Program-made: the position numbers and the translations under genes | Notes under the pieces: generated by a model | What the model was told of the DNA's origin: nothing | What the model saw: the letters and a program-made list of their open reading frames with translations, nothing else | The model's database searches: none | Source of the DNA: Crocinitomicaceae bacterium | GTDB lineage: Bacteria; Bacteroidota; Bacteroidia; Flavobacteriales_D; Crocinitomicaceae | Direction: 5' to 3' | NCBI GenBank assembly: GCA_024643545.1 | Contig: JAHEMR010000035.1 | Span: forward strand, 1-64,000 | DNA: 64,000 nt | Shown: positions 46,227-53,953 of the stretch, in pieces | Layout of the letters: the number at the start of each line of letters is the position of its first letter | Position numbering within the stretch: position 1 is the stretch's first letter

Positions 46227-46288
46227 GGTCGAAAATAGTAATAATTAGCGGAATCGAACCCAAAAAACGGGAAATAATGCCCCGAAAA

Positions 46289-47362
46289 CTATTTCTTTGT
46301 TTTCTGCAATTGAAGTTTCAAATCAGACTTATTGAATTGATTTTTCCCTTCCGTTCCTTCATAGAATTTCATGATGTTTCCATTCCACAAATAACAAACA
46401 CCTGGAACGTTTTTCTCATTACCAATTGCATTCCAAAATTCAATAATTTCTAAGACCTTGTGCGGATATGTTGCACCTGCAAATTTGAAGAAATTTGGAA
46501 TTTCCTCTGGAGCTTCGTCCATAAACAAAATCTGAATTTCAGGAAAATCAGGGTTTGATTTCCTCATCTCCGTTAATTCTTTCGCGGTAGCTTGACAATG
46601 TTCGCATGAAGGAGCGAAAAAGCACAAGAGTTTCTTTCCTTCGTCGATGTTCGCATAATATTTTGCAAAACCAGATTTCTTTTGTTTTGGTCCGATAGGT
46701 TTTTCTGGAGTTTTCACCGTATCTTTTGGATTCGCGAGAGTTGTCGTAACATCTGTTGACGGAGTAACTGGATTCTGTACTACCGCAGTAGTATCTGACC
46801 CATTAGGAGTTGACACAAGAACACCCGTTGGTTTTTTATAAATTGGAATCAGCATAAACATGGCTAAAACGCATGCAGTTATAATATTTGACATAGCTAG
46901 GTAATTTGATTTTTTTGGTAAAACGTCATCGTGCTTCCAAAGAAGGAGTCCAAGTAAGCCGATGGAAAGCACATTTTTCATGATTGCTTGAAGTGGAGTC
47001 ATAGGTAGTAAATTTCCAAAACAACCACAATTCCCGATATTTCCTTTTGTCGCCAATTCAATGGATAAATGGACACAAAAAACAGCCAACATCAAAATAA
47101 TGGAAGGAATAACCCATTTTTTCAAATTAAATGGAAACAATAGTAAAATTCCCAATGAAAACTCAATTCCAATTAAGGAGCGGGAAAAGTACTTTGCCAA
47201 CATTTCAGAGAATCCCATTGGATACAATTGTTGAACTTCAAATGTCGAAATCGTTCCATACATGGAAGGATCTGGAAAAATCTTTCCTAAAGCTGAAATA
47301 ATAAAAAGTCCAGCGACGATGATGCGAATGGACCAAGAACTAATCGTTAATTTATCTTTCAT
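46289..47362 (-). CDS. BT_3928-like membrane protein: DoxX-type domain plus thioredoxin-fold
   Basis: This 357-residue inner-membrane protein has about five spans. The N-terminal part has a DoxX/MauE-like arrangement (VAGLFIISALGKIFPDPSM, then CGCFGNLLPM). A Pro/Thr-rich linker (about 180-220) leads to a C-terminal TlpA/thioredoxin-like part with the CxxC motif FAPSCEHCQ. It is probably a disulfide-related or quinone-linked redox protein of the periplasm. It is commonly adjacent to tpiA in Bacteroidota (locus type BT_3928). Precise function is unknown. Confidence 0.82.
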   Translation of the reverse strand: MKDKLTISSWSIRIIVAGLFIISALGKIFPDPSMYGTISTFEVQQLYPMGFSEMLAKYFSRSLIGIEFSLGILLLFPFNLKKWVIPSIILMLAVFCVHLSIELATKGNIGNCGCFGNLLPMTPLQAIMKNVLSIGLLGLLLWKHDDVLPKKSNYLAMSNIITACVLAMFMLIPIYKKPTGVLVSTPNGSDTTAVVQNPVTPSTDVTTTLANPKDTVKTPEKPIGPKQKKSGFAKYYANIDEGKKLLCFFAPSCEHCQATAKELTEMRKSNPDFPEIQILFMDEAPEEIPNFFKFAGATYPHKVLEIIEFWNAIGNEKNVPGVCYLWNGNIMKFYEGTEGKNQFNKSDLKLQLQKTKK

Positions 47363-47433
47363 ATGACAAGTGTTTTTGGTGAAATTAGCAGAAGTTATAA
47401 TCCTTGCGTTGTAATTAACAGCCTTTTAACAAA

Positions 47434-47967
47434 TTACTGCAAATGAATAAGCGCAAAGACACTGTAATTCAACATGTCAAAATAATTCCCTTCGATTCCT
47501 TCGGAAACAAGTGTCATACCCGCATTATCTTCAATTTGCTTGATGCGCAAGACCTTTGTTAATATTAAATCGGTTAACGAACTTACACGCATTTCCCGCC
47601 AAGCTTCACCATAATCGTGGTTCTTTTTCTCCATTAACTCAAACGCTTCCTTTTCGATGTTTTTATAAGCTACCATTGCTTGTTCAACGGTCATATCATC
47701 GTTTATTTTTGCTTCATGCCGCACTTGAATAATGGCCATAATACAGTAGTTGACGATTGCCATAAATGCATCCTCAAAGGACTCGCCCACCTTGTTTTCG
47801 CCCGTTTCCTGAATGGTGCGAATACGCTGCGCTTTGATGAAAATTTGGTCTGTCAGGGAACTCGGACGCAATATTCTCCAAGAAGGTCCATAATCAAGAG
47901 ATTTTTTTTCAAAGATCTCTCGGCAAACATTCATTACATTTGTGTATTCTAGTGTCGTTTTTTCCAT
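47434..47967 (-). CDS. DUF1599 family protein (MazG-like all-alpha, duplicated)
   Basis: This 177-residue protein consists of two similar halves, each with EKKxxDYGxxWRxxRxSSLTD (at about 19-39 and 112-132). The duplicated helical DYG/W pattern is the hallmark of DUF1599, possibly an NTP-pyrophosphohydrolase-like fold. It is found next to folP and tpiA in Bacteroidota. Its start codon is only 9 bases from the folP start on the other strand, so the two divergent promoters must lie inside coding DNA. Function unknown. Confidence 0.85.
   Translation of the reverse strand: MEKTTLEYTNVMNVCREIFEKKSLDYGPSWRILRPSSLTDQIFIKAQRIRTIQETGENKVGESFEDAFMAIVNYCIMAIIQVRHEAKINDDMTVEQAMVAYKNIEKEAFELMEKKNHDYGEAWREMRVSSLTDLILTKVLRIKQIEDNAGMTLVSEGIEGNYFDMLNYSVFALIHLQ
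47935..47942 (+). promoter_or_regulatory. Candidate folP promoter -7 box inside the DUF1599 coding region
   Basis: TACATTTG matches TAnnTTTG on the plus strand, 35 bases before the folP ATG at 47977. It lies within the first codons of the divergent DUF1599 gene, because the intergenic space is only 9 bases. A -33 TTG is not evident. Confidence 0.4.
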
Positions 47968-47976
47968 GTATTGTTT

Positions 47977-48828
47977 ATGACTTCAAACACCTCTTTTCGC
48001 TTTAGTCGCTTTATTCAAATTAAAGGACAACTTCACGATTTCAGCAACCCAAAGATAATGGGAATTCTGAATATGACACCAGATTCGTTCTATGAAAAAA
48101 GTCGGGTAGCACCAAATTCAGACTTGATTTCAATGGTGACTAAAATGATTGAAGCGGGTGCGGATATTATTGATATTGGTGCAAGTAGCACGCGTCCAGG
48201 TGCACAAACCCCAAGTCAAGAAGAAGAATTAGCACGCTTAAAGGATGTTGTACCAGCCATTCGAAGTGCATTTCCAGGTATTTTAATCTCCATCGACACC
48301 TTCTATAGTAAAGTAGCTGAATTCGCTCTTCAAAACGGTGTAGATGTAATTAATGATATTTCTGGAGGGCAATTCGATCCGGATTTGTGGGATGTCATCG
48401 CGAAGCACAAAGCAACTTACGTTTTAACGTATCACCGCGGTGAAAAATTCAACGAACGCACCTCTTATGTAAAGGATCATTTTATGATGGATGTCCTTCG
48501 TTATTTCTCTGAAAAAATTGCTCAATTAGAAAAATTAGGAGTCCATAATATCATTTTGGATCCTGGATTTGGTTTTGGAAAAACGATTGTAGAAAATTTT
48601 CAACTGATTCAATCTTTCGACATGTTGCATCTATTTGAAAAACCGATACTTGTTGGCATTTCAAGAAAGACCATGATCCGTGAATTACTTCAAGTAGATA
48701 CCGAAAATTCGTTGAATGGATCTACAGCACTTCATGCCTTATTATATGCAAAAAACGCACAAGTTTTTCGCGTTCACGATGTCAAAGAAATGAATGAAGT
48801 GCGCACTTTGATGCAGGCTAGTCTGTAA
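47977..48828 (+). CDS. folP: Dihydropteroate synthase
   Basis: This 283-residue enzyme condenses pABA with the pterin diphosphate for folate synthesis and is the sulfonamide target. Motifs are ILNMTPDSFYEKS, DIIDIGASSTRPGAQTPS, VLTYHRG and DPGFGFGKT with the final VFRVHDV. The ATG at 47977 is preferred to an in-frame TTG six bases upstream, since the enzyme opens with a short polar tail. It is divergent from DUF1599 with a 9-base gap. Confidence 0.95.
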   Translation: MTSNTSFRFSRFIQIKGQLHDFSNPKIMGILNMTPDSFYEKSRVAPNSDLISMVTKMIEAGADIIDIGASSTRPGAQTPSQEEELARLKDVVPAIRSAFPGILISIDTFYSKVAEFALQNGVDVINDISGGQFDPDLWDVIAKHKATYVLTYHRGEKFNERTSYVKDHFMMDVLRYFSEKIAQLEKLGVHNIILDPGFGFGKTIVENFQLIQSFDMLHLFEKPILVGISRKTMIRELLQVDTENSLNGSTALHALLYAKNAQVFRVHDVKEMNEVRTLMQASL

Positions 48829-48891
48829 ATCTTTATGTAATTGAAACTTTTTTGCTTACTTTCGTATTATTGAATCAACTTTTCAAGCTTT

Positions 48892-49848
48892 ATGAAATCA
48901 ATTTTCCTCTTTGCTGCCTTGTGTTTTACGCAATTAATATTTGCTCAAGCACCAAGTGCAAACTTCACCATTTCGGATGAAGATTTAATCCTTTGTGAAG
49001 GTGACTGTATTTATGTTACGAACAACTCTACAGGTGGTGATTTAACCTATTTGTGGTCATTTCAGGGTGCAACTCCCGCGACTTACGTGGGTCAAAACCC
49101 AGGTCCAATTTGCTTTCCTGTATCAAGTGGATCAACTCCCTTCTCCATCACATTGGTAGCTACCAATCTTTCAGGAGTTACGAGTACTCTAACACAATTT
49201 GTAACGGTAAATACAACTCCAACAATAAATCTTACACTTTCTGACACAACTGCTGGAGCATACGTTGAAATTAACGATACAACAATTAATATGTATCAAA
49301 ACGCTTATTTATACGCAGAAGGAACTCCTGCCGGAGGAAATTTATATTGGTATCCAAGTGGCGTTGTTTCTGATAGTATTTTAGGTTGTGCTCCGTGTGT
49401 TGCCGGAGATTCATTAACCGTTAATCCATTTTATACGACCAATTACGTTGCAACATATTCCATAAACGGATGTTCAGTGTCTGATACTGTTTTAGTAACT
49501 GTAAACTTTGCCACACAAGTAAAAGTTATCCTTCCAAATTCTTTCTCTCCTAACGGAGATGGTGAAAATGACTTCTTTCGTGTCTTAACAAATGTTGATG
49601 CAGACCAAAACTTTACCAATAATGCAAACAACGGATTTCAAGAAGGTGGCGCGATTGCAGAAATGGATTTAAGAATATATAACCGTTATGGTCAAATGGT
49701 TTTTAGAACGACCAATCCACACGAAGGTTGGGACGGTACATTCAAAGGAAAACCATTAAATCCTGCAACCTACACGTATATTTTAAACTTCAGAACCATT
49801 GATGGCCGATCAGATGATCGTTCAGGAAATGTTACATTATTTAGATAA
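48892..49848 (+). CDS. T9SS type B (gliding-motility C-terminal) protein with PKD-like domain
   Basis: This 318-residue protein has a signal peptide (IFLFAALCFTQLIFAQ), then an immunoglobulin/PKD-like domain (about 20-110, TYLWSFQGATPATYVGQ). A linker with paired CAPC-like Cys follows, and the C-terminal sorting domain (about 200-318) has VILPNSFSPNGDGENDFF, IYNRYGQMVF and GWDGTF. It should be secreted and surface anchored through T9SS. It is followed 5 bases later by a PorP/SprF-type partner, the common pairing for type B cargo. Confidence 0.9.
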   Translation: MKSIFLFAALCFTQLIFAQAPSANFTISDEDLILCEGDCIYVTNNSTGGDLTYLWSFQGATPATYVGQNPGPICFPVSSGSTPFSITLVATNLSGVTSTLTQFVTVNTTPTINLTLSDTTAGAYVEINDTTINMYQNAYLYAEGTPAGGNLYWYPSGVVSDSILGCAPCVAGDSLTVNPFYTTNYVATYSINGCSVSDTVLVTVNFATQVKVILPNSFSPNGDGENDFFRVLTNVDADQNFTNNANNGFQEGGAIAEMDLRIYNRYGQMVFRTTNPHEGWDGTFKGKPLNPATYTYILNFRTIDGRSDDRSGNVTLFR

Positions 49849-49853
49849 TCCCT

Positions 49854-50867
49854 ATGAAAAGAATTATCCTTTTTTCGGCAGCTGCATTGTGTTTTTTACA
49901 AGCAAATGGCCAACAAGATAAAAACATCAGTACCTGGTATCAATCGCAAGTATTGTACAATCCAGCGGCAGTTGCAACTGGCACTGAGGACTACAGTATA
50001 TTCACCAATTACCGTGCACAATGGCTTACTGTTCCTGATGCTGGAATGAGAACAAACACCTTAAATGCAGAGTTTAAAATTCGTGATGGTGTAATGGGTA
50101 AAAATAGTTTTGGAGTTGGTATAGCTGCTATCAATGATCAAACAGGTGATGCAAGCCTTATGACTACAAGCGTCTCAATTCCGTTTAATTATACGGTAGC
50201 ACTTGATCGTAACAATAAATTCTCGGTTGGACTTTCACCTGGTTTTTACCAACAAAGTGTGAACCGTGGTGCACAAACTTGGGAAAGTCAGTGGAATGGT
50301 ATTGGTTTCTTGTCCTCACCAAACACGGAGTTAAGTTTGAATAGTTCATATGCAACCATCGATTTAGGTACCGGTCTATACTACCAACATTCCACTAAAA
50401 ACAAATCCACATTTTATGCTGGTTATGCATTAAATCACTTAACACGTCAGAAAATTGCTTTTTCATTTGGCGGAGATAAAATGTATACCAATATGGTTAT
50501 CCAAGCAGGTGCAAACCTTACTACAAAAAGACGCGATTTTCATGTCCTACCTAGTATGATTTATTTCAGAAATGGACCAACGTACAATTTTACTGCAGGT
50601 GTCTCTTTTGAACACACCATTAAAGAAGGTTCTGAAATTACCAATATAAACAAATCAAACAATGTAACCTACGGTGTTTACTACCGACACAACGATGCCA
50701 TCATTGCAACAGTTGGTATGAAGATTAAAGCGATTAAATTTGGATTGGCTTTCGATGCCAACTATTCAAAATTAAATCAAGCAACAAGTAGTATAGGAGC
50801 GGTCGAAGTATACTTCAAGTCCCTACTCTACTATAAAAAATCAAATCACCGAAGTAAATTAAAATAA
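49854..50867 (+). CDS. PorP/SprF family type IX secretion system membrane protein
   Basis: This 337-residue protein has a signal peptide (IILFSAAALCFLQANG) and then the family opening STWYQSQVLYNPAAVATGTEDYSIFTNYRAQW in pieces. It is a predicted outer-membrane beta barrel with regular alternating strands and ends in a charged, Ser-rich tail. PorP/SprF proteins attach type B cargo to the cell surface. It pairs with the cargo gene immediately upstream. A terminator hairpin closes the unit at 50875. Confidence 0.92.
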   Translation: MKRIILFSAAALCFLQANGQQDKNISTWYQSQVLYNPAAVATGTEDYSIFTNYRAQWLTVPDAGMRTNTLNAEFKIRDGVMGKNSFGVGIAAINDQTGDASLMTTSVSIPFNYTVALDRNNKFSVGLSPGFYQQSVNRGAQTWESQWNGIGFLSSPNTELSLNSSYATIDLGTGLYYQHSTKNKSTFYAGYALNHLTRQKIAFSFGGDKMYTNMVIQAGANLTTKRRDFHVLPSMIYFRNGPTYNFTAGVSFEHTIKEGSEITNINKSNNVTYGVYYRHNDAIIATVGMKIKAIKFGLAFDANYSKLNQATSSIGAVEVYFKSLLYYKKSNHRSKLK

Positions 50868-50874
50868 TTAAAAA

Positions 50875-50905
50875 AGTCCTGACAAATTGCCAGGACTTTT
50901 TTTTT
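50875..50905 (+). terminator. Rho-independent terminator after the PorP/SprF gene
   Basis: AGTCCTG (50875-50881) and CAGGACT (50891-50897) pair across a 9-base loop, followed by T9, 8 bases past the stop. Confidence 0.75.
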
Positions 50906-50914
50906 ACTTCTTCA

Positions 50915-51000
50915 CTACCATGAAAGTAGTTTTAATTGACCGTAATTGTATATCCATACTCTTTCGAAAGTCACAGTGTCTAATTCAACAAAATAAATCC
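50915..51000 (-). pseudogene. Possible remnant of a T9SS type A sorting tail
   Basis: On the minus strand a short frame reads IYFVELDTVTFERVWIYNYG and ends at TAG (50915-50917). IYFVEL is the usual start of a type A sorting tail, normally preceded by Gly; here the preceding codon is Trp. No longer open frame continues upstream, so it is either decayed coding DNA or chance. The remaining part of the 445-base gap (51001-51312) shows no gene. Confidence 0.2.
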
Positions 51001-51279
51001 ATTGCCATCAATAGCTTCAGCAAAGTTTCTAATTAATGGGAGTCATCGATAAACCATATTTGCATTCATGTCACAGTTTCAACCGTATTTAAATGATTAA
51101 CTGGACAGGATCAACCAAAAAAAGAAAAAGATCAATTCATATTTTTTGAATGTGCCACATAGTAAAGAAAATTATAAACTTCTACTATTGACAAAATCGA
51201 AAATTAAGAAAAGTTACGTTGAATGTTCTCTATTTAGTCAAGATGAAGGGAAAAGAACCGACTTCTCTTCGATTTAACC

Positions 51280-51308
51280 TTGACGTTCAAAAAAAAGGAA
51301 TAAATTTA
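51280..51308 (+). promoter_or_regulatory. Candidate promoter of the PqqD-like operon
   Basis: TTGAC at 51280 and TAAATTTA at 51301-51308 are 18 bases apart; the latter differs by one base from the TAnnTTTG -7 box. The start codon at 51313 is so near that the transcript would be almost leaderless. Confidence 0.3.
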
Positions 51309-51312
51309 TCCC

Positions 51313-51600
51313 ATGAATGAACTGATCACATCCATTTGCGCGAAAAAACATCAATTTGTCTGTCGAAATACAGGAGATGAATTAATCTTAATTCGATTAG
51401 AAAATAACGTAGCAGACTTCAATCAGTACCTAACCTTAAATGAAGTTGGGGCATTTATTTGGGAGAATTTAGAACCAACAGACGATGAAACCACGTTAAT
51501 CGAAAAGATTTGTGCGGAATTTGAGGCAAATGAAACCGAAGTCCGGGAAGATTTGCTTACATTCTTGAAAAAACTTATTGATCATATTGAAGCGAAATGA
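51313..51600 (+). CDS. PqqD family protein (RRE-like peptide-binding)
   Basis: This 95-residue protein of the PqqD fold has a winged-helix N-terminal part, the motif YLTLNEVGAFIWENLEP, and an amphipathic helical C-terminus (EREDLLTF-type pattern). PqqD-like domains bind leader peptides of ribosomally made, modified peptides (RiPPs) and present them to enzymes. It opens the plus-strand set PqqD-HprK-like-nucleotidyltransferase, with ATGA overlap at 51597. A 58-residue candidate substrate lies at 53700-53876. The peptide-binding role is inferred. Confidence 0.85.
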   Translation: MNELITSICAKKHQFVCRNTGDELILIRLENNVADFNQYLTLNEVGAFIWENLEPTDDETTLIEKICAEFEANETEVREDLLTFLKKLIDHIEAK

Positions 51601-52520
51601 TGCACCCAGCAAGTATTCAATTAAAAATTGCAGATTTCATTATCGACTTGATTTTACCCAATAATGTTCCATTTATTCTAGACCATGGCTTTGAGGGATA
51701 TGTCATAACTGATCAAAAGGAAAGGCCGTCCCCCATCGACAACAAATCGGTTGCGGAGAACACCATTTCAGACCTAACCATAAGGTGTGAAATTGGCTGT
51801 TCCAATGCTCCGAAACGTTGGCAAGAAGAAATTTACAGTGCTAAAAATGGCGACGTTGCGCTCTGGAAAATATTCAATACCGTGGATGGAATATGCCTTC
51901 ACGTTTTTGATTCTGAGAATCTAACGCATTTACAACACATCGCTTTTTATCAAGAAGAAGAGCAAGAATGGGTGATTTTTTCTGATTTGAACGATCATCA
52001 GTCTTTAGAATCACTAAGGTATCCTATGATGCCTTTAATTTTATATTATTTAAGCACAAAAACGAAATCATTATTGGTTCATGCATCAGGTGTGTTTGAT
52101 GGCGAGGACGGTCGTATTTTTTCCGGATTTAGTGGTGTAGGAAAAAGCACCATGGCAGGAATCTGGCGGTCTTTGGGCGCAGAAGTCATCAACGACGATC
52201 GACTTATGTTACGAAAAATTGATGGCCGTTGGTGGATGTTTAACACCCCCATGTATTATTCTGATACACAAAAAAAAGCAAAGCTGGATTTTATTTATTT
52301 ACCTTTTCACCACCTAGAGAACACCTATGAACGCAGCAATGAAATGCCCATTGTTTTGCGTTTTATGGCACATTGCATACAGCACGGATACAATGCTAAA
52401 CACGTACAATGGCATTTGGATCAAGTCTTAGACTTAGCAAAAGAAATTCCTTTTGCCCGATTAGGTGTTGTTCCAAACAATGATGTAGTGACTTTTATCA
52501 AGATGCATGAAAGATCGTGA
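51597..52520 (+). CDS. HPr kinase-like (PEPCK-fold) protein
   Basis: This 307-residue protein has P-loop FSGFSGVGKST (175-185) with conserved VHASGV just before it and the acidic pair VINDDR (D200, D201), the layout of HPr kinase/phosphorylase C-domains. It lacks the HPr-interaction N-domain. In lasso peptide clusters (for example paeninodin) such a kinase phosphorylates the precursor peptide. The gene overlaps PqqD by 4 bases and the nucleotidyltransferase by 14. Substrate not proven. Confidence 0.82.
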   Translation: MMHPASIQLKIADFIIDLILPNNVPFILDHGFEGYVITDQKERPSPIDNKSVAENTISDLTIRCEIGCSNAPKRWQEEIYSAKNGDVALWKIFNTVDGICLHVFDSENLTHLQHIAFYQEEEQEWVIFSDLNDHQSLESLRYPMMPLILYYLSTKTKSLLVHASGVFDGEDGRIFSGFSGVGKSTMAGIWRSLGAEVINDDRLMLRKIDGRWWMFNTPMYYSDTQKKAKLDFIYLPFHHLENTYERSNEMPIVLRFMAHCIQHGYNAKHVQWHLDQVLDLAKEIPFARLGVVPNNDVVTFIKMHERS

Positions 52521-53607
52521 CCAATTTGTTAACAGTTTAAGCGTCGAAGCACGCTTTTTAGTGGACATGCTTGGTGCACATCTTCAGCAAAAAGAAATTC
52601 CCAAAATTCCCAAAGGTATAATTTGGCGGAAATTTATACAATTGTGTTACGACACTCATTTTGCTGGAATATGCAGTGACCTCATCAAACTTTTTGCCTC
52701 AGATGAAATTCCGGAAGTGGTCTTTCAACATTTGAAATCGTATCAACTTCGTATTATTACCTCGAACGAGCGATTGATCTATCAATACAACGAATTAGAA
52801 AAGATTGCCAAGGAAGAAGAGCTAACATTCTATCCATTGAAGGGAATTACGTTAATGCCTCTTTTATACCAACAAACCTTTCACAGACATCTTTCAGACA
52901 TTGATGTATTGATTGATCGTAATCAACTTTTTCGATGGGAAAATACATTGGTAAACAATGGTTTTCGCATCAAACGCCGTTTTGCGAAATCTACTTTTCA
53001 TGAAAAACACAACTTGAAATATGATCCTTTGCAAGCATTCAAACGAGATGCTGTAGTGGACTTTCATGTATCCTTAAATGCTGGTTTTAATCACATCTGT
53101 ATACCATTAGAGTCATTACAGAGGAACCACGAACATTCGCACGAATTAAATCAAATGGACCAGTTAATTTTTGTCTGTCTACACGCTTATAAGCACTTGT
53201 ATTATGGACAATTGAATTTATTGCACTTACTAGATATTTTATTGCTAAAAAAGGAGATTCCGTCAACAGTTCTATTGGAAAGGTGCGAAAGCTTTAAGTG
53301 CACGAATGAAGTACAGCAAGCCATAAATATTGCACAGTTTTTATTTGGAGAAAATGATAGGCAAATTCCCTTATGGCAAAGTGCTATATTGAGCAAGGAA
53401 TTGAACTCAAATATAATTCCAAGAAGATTCAAATGGTTATTTATGTACCGAAAACACCTAAATGTACCTGTGTCTTGGAATCTGCTTCCCTCCTATTTAT
53501 GGCTTCAGGTTTTTCCAAGTGCCGCTTATTTACGTCAAAGCGATGGGAATTCTAAATATTTGACAAATTGGATGCGACGAATTTTACGACTGCTAACAAA
53601 ACGTTGA
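52507..53607 (+). CDS. Nucleotidyltransferase-family protein (Nucleotidyltransf_5 type)
   Basis: This 366-residue protein has the family motif FYPLKGITLMPLLY followed by HRHLSDIDVLIDR, the LKG...R...DID pattern of the uncharacterised nucleotidyltransferase group (the two Asp bind metal). The rest is helical with many His and Trp. This gene type accompanies HprK-like kinases in modified-peptide clusters and in Bacteroidota PqqD clusters. It starts inside the kinase gene. The reaction is unknown. Confidence 0.8.
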   Translation: MKDRDQFVNSLSVEARFLVDMLGAHLQQKEIPKIPKGIIWRKFIQLCYDTHFAGICSDLIKLFASDEIPEVVFQHLKSYQLRIITSNERLIYQYNELEKIAKEEELTFYPLKGITLMPLLYQQTFHRHLSDIDVLIDRNQLFRWENTLVNNGFRIKRRFAKSTFHEKHNLKYDPLQAFKRDAVVDFHVSLNAGFNHICIPLESLQRNHEHSHELNQMDQLIFVCLHAYKHLYYGQLNLLHLLDILLLKKEIPSTVLLERCESFKCTNEVQQAINIAQFLFGENDRQIPLWQSAILSKELNSNIIPRRFKWLFMYRKHLNVPVSWNLLPSYLWLQVFPSAAYLRQSDGNSKYLTNWMRRILRLLTKR

Positions 53608-53699
53608 CATACATTTAAAGTCAAATTTCTTTGATTCTATAAATAGCTTCGTAACTACGCATTATTCCTTAATAAGAAGGAAAACGTAATTTCTAAAAC

Positions 53700-53876
53700 C
53701 TATTTAAAAAACTTAAACGGATTAAACACGATGCTGTTTTGCCCTGGATTTGCTGGAACAGGGTCTTGAGAAGTAGTGAAATACGTAAATTCTGTATCAA
53801 TTTGAATTTTCTCCACCAATGGAGTTTGGTATTTCTTACGACTTCCTTTCTCTTTTTTGTTTGCTTGGGTATGCAT
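53700..53876 (-). CDS. 58-residue small peptide, candidate precursor peptide
   Basis: A short minus-strand reading frame from ATG at 53876 to TAG at 53700-53702 encodes 58 residues. The N-terminal half is Lys-rich (QANKKEKGSRKKYQTP), the middle has the TPLVEKIQIDTEF type pattern, and the end is NSIVFNPFKFFK with four Phe. The pattern KKYxxP...xxID resembles small Bacteroidota peptides found next to PqqD/kinase/nucleotidyltransferase/peptidase clusters. The gene faces the PqqD set and follows the T9SS gene by 77 bases. No clear promoter was seen. A substrate role is inferred; no homologue search was done. Confidence 0.55.
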   Translation of the reverse strand: MHTQANKKEKGSRKKYQTPLVEKIQIDTEFTYFTTSQDPVPANPGQNSIVFNPFKFFK

Positions 53877-53953
53877 GTTTTTTTGTTTTAGTTCATCAAT
53901 TTTCCTTGCTGAAATTTCTCAATGAGTTCTTACTGCAATTCTCTGAAATAAAT

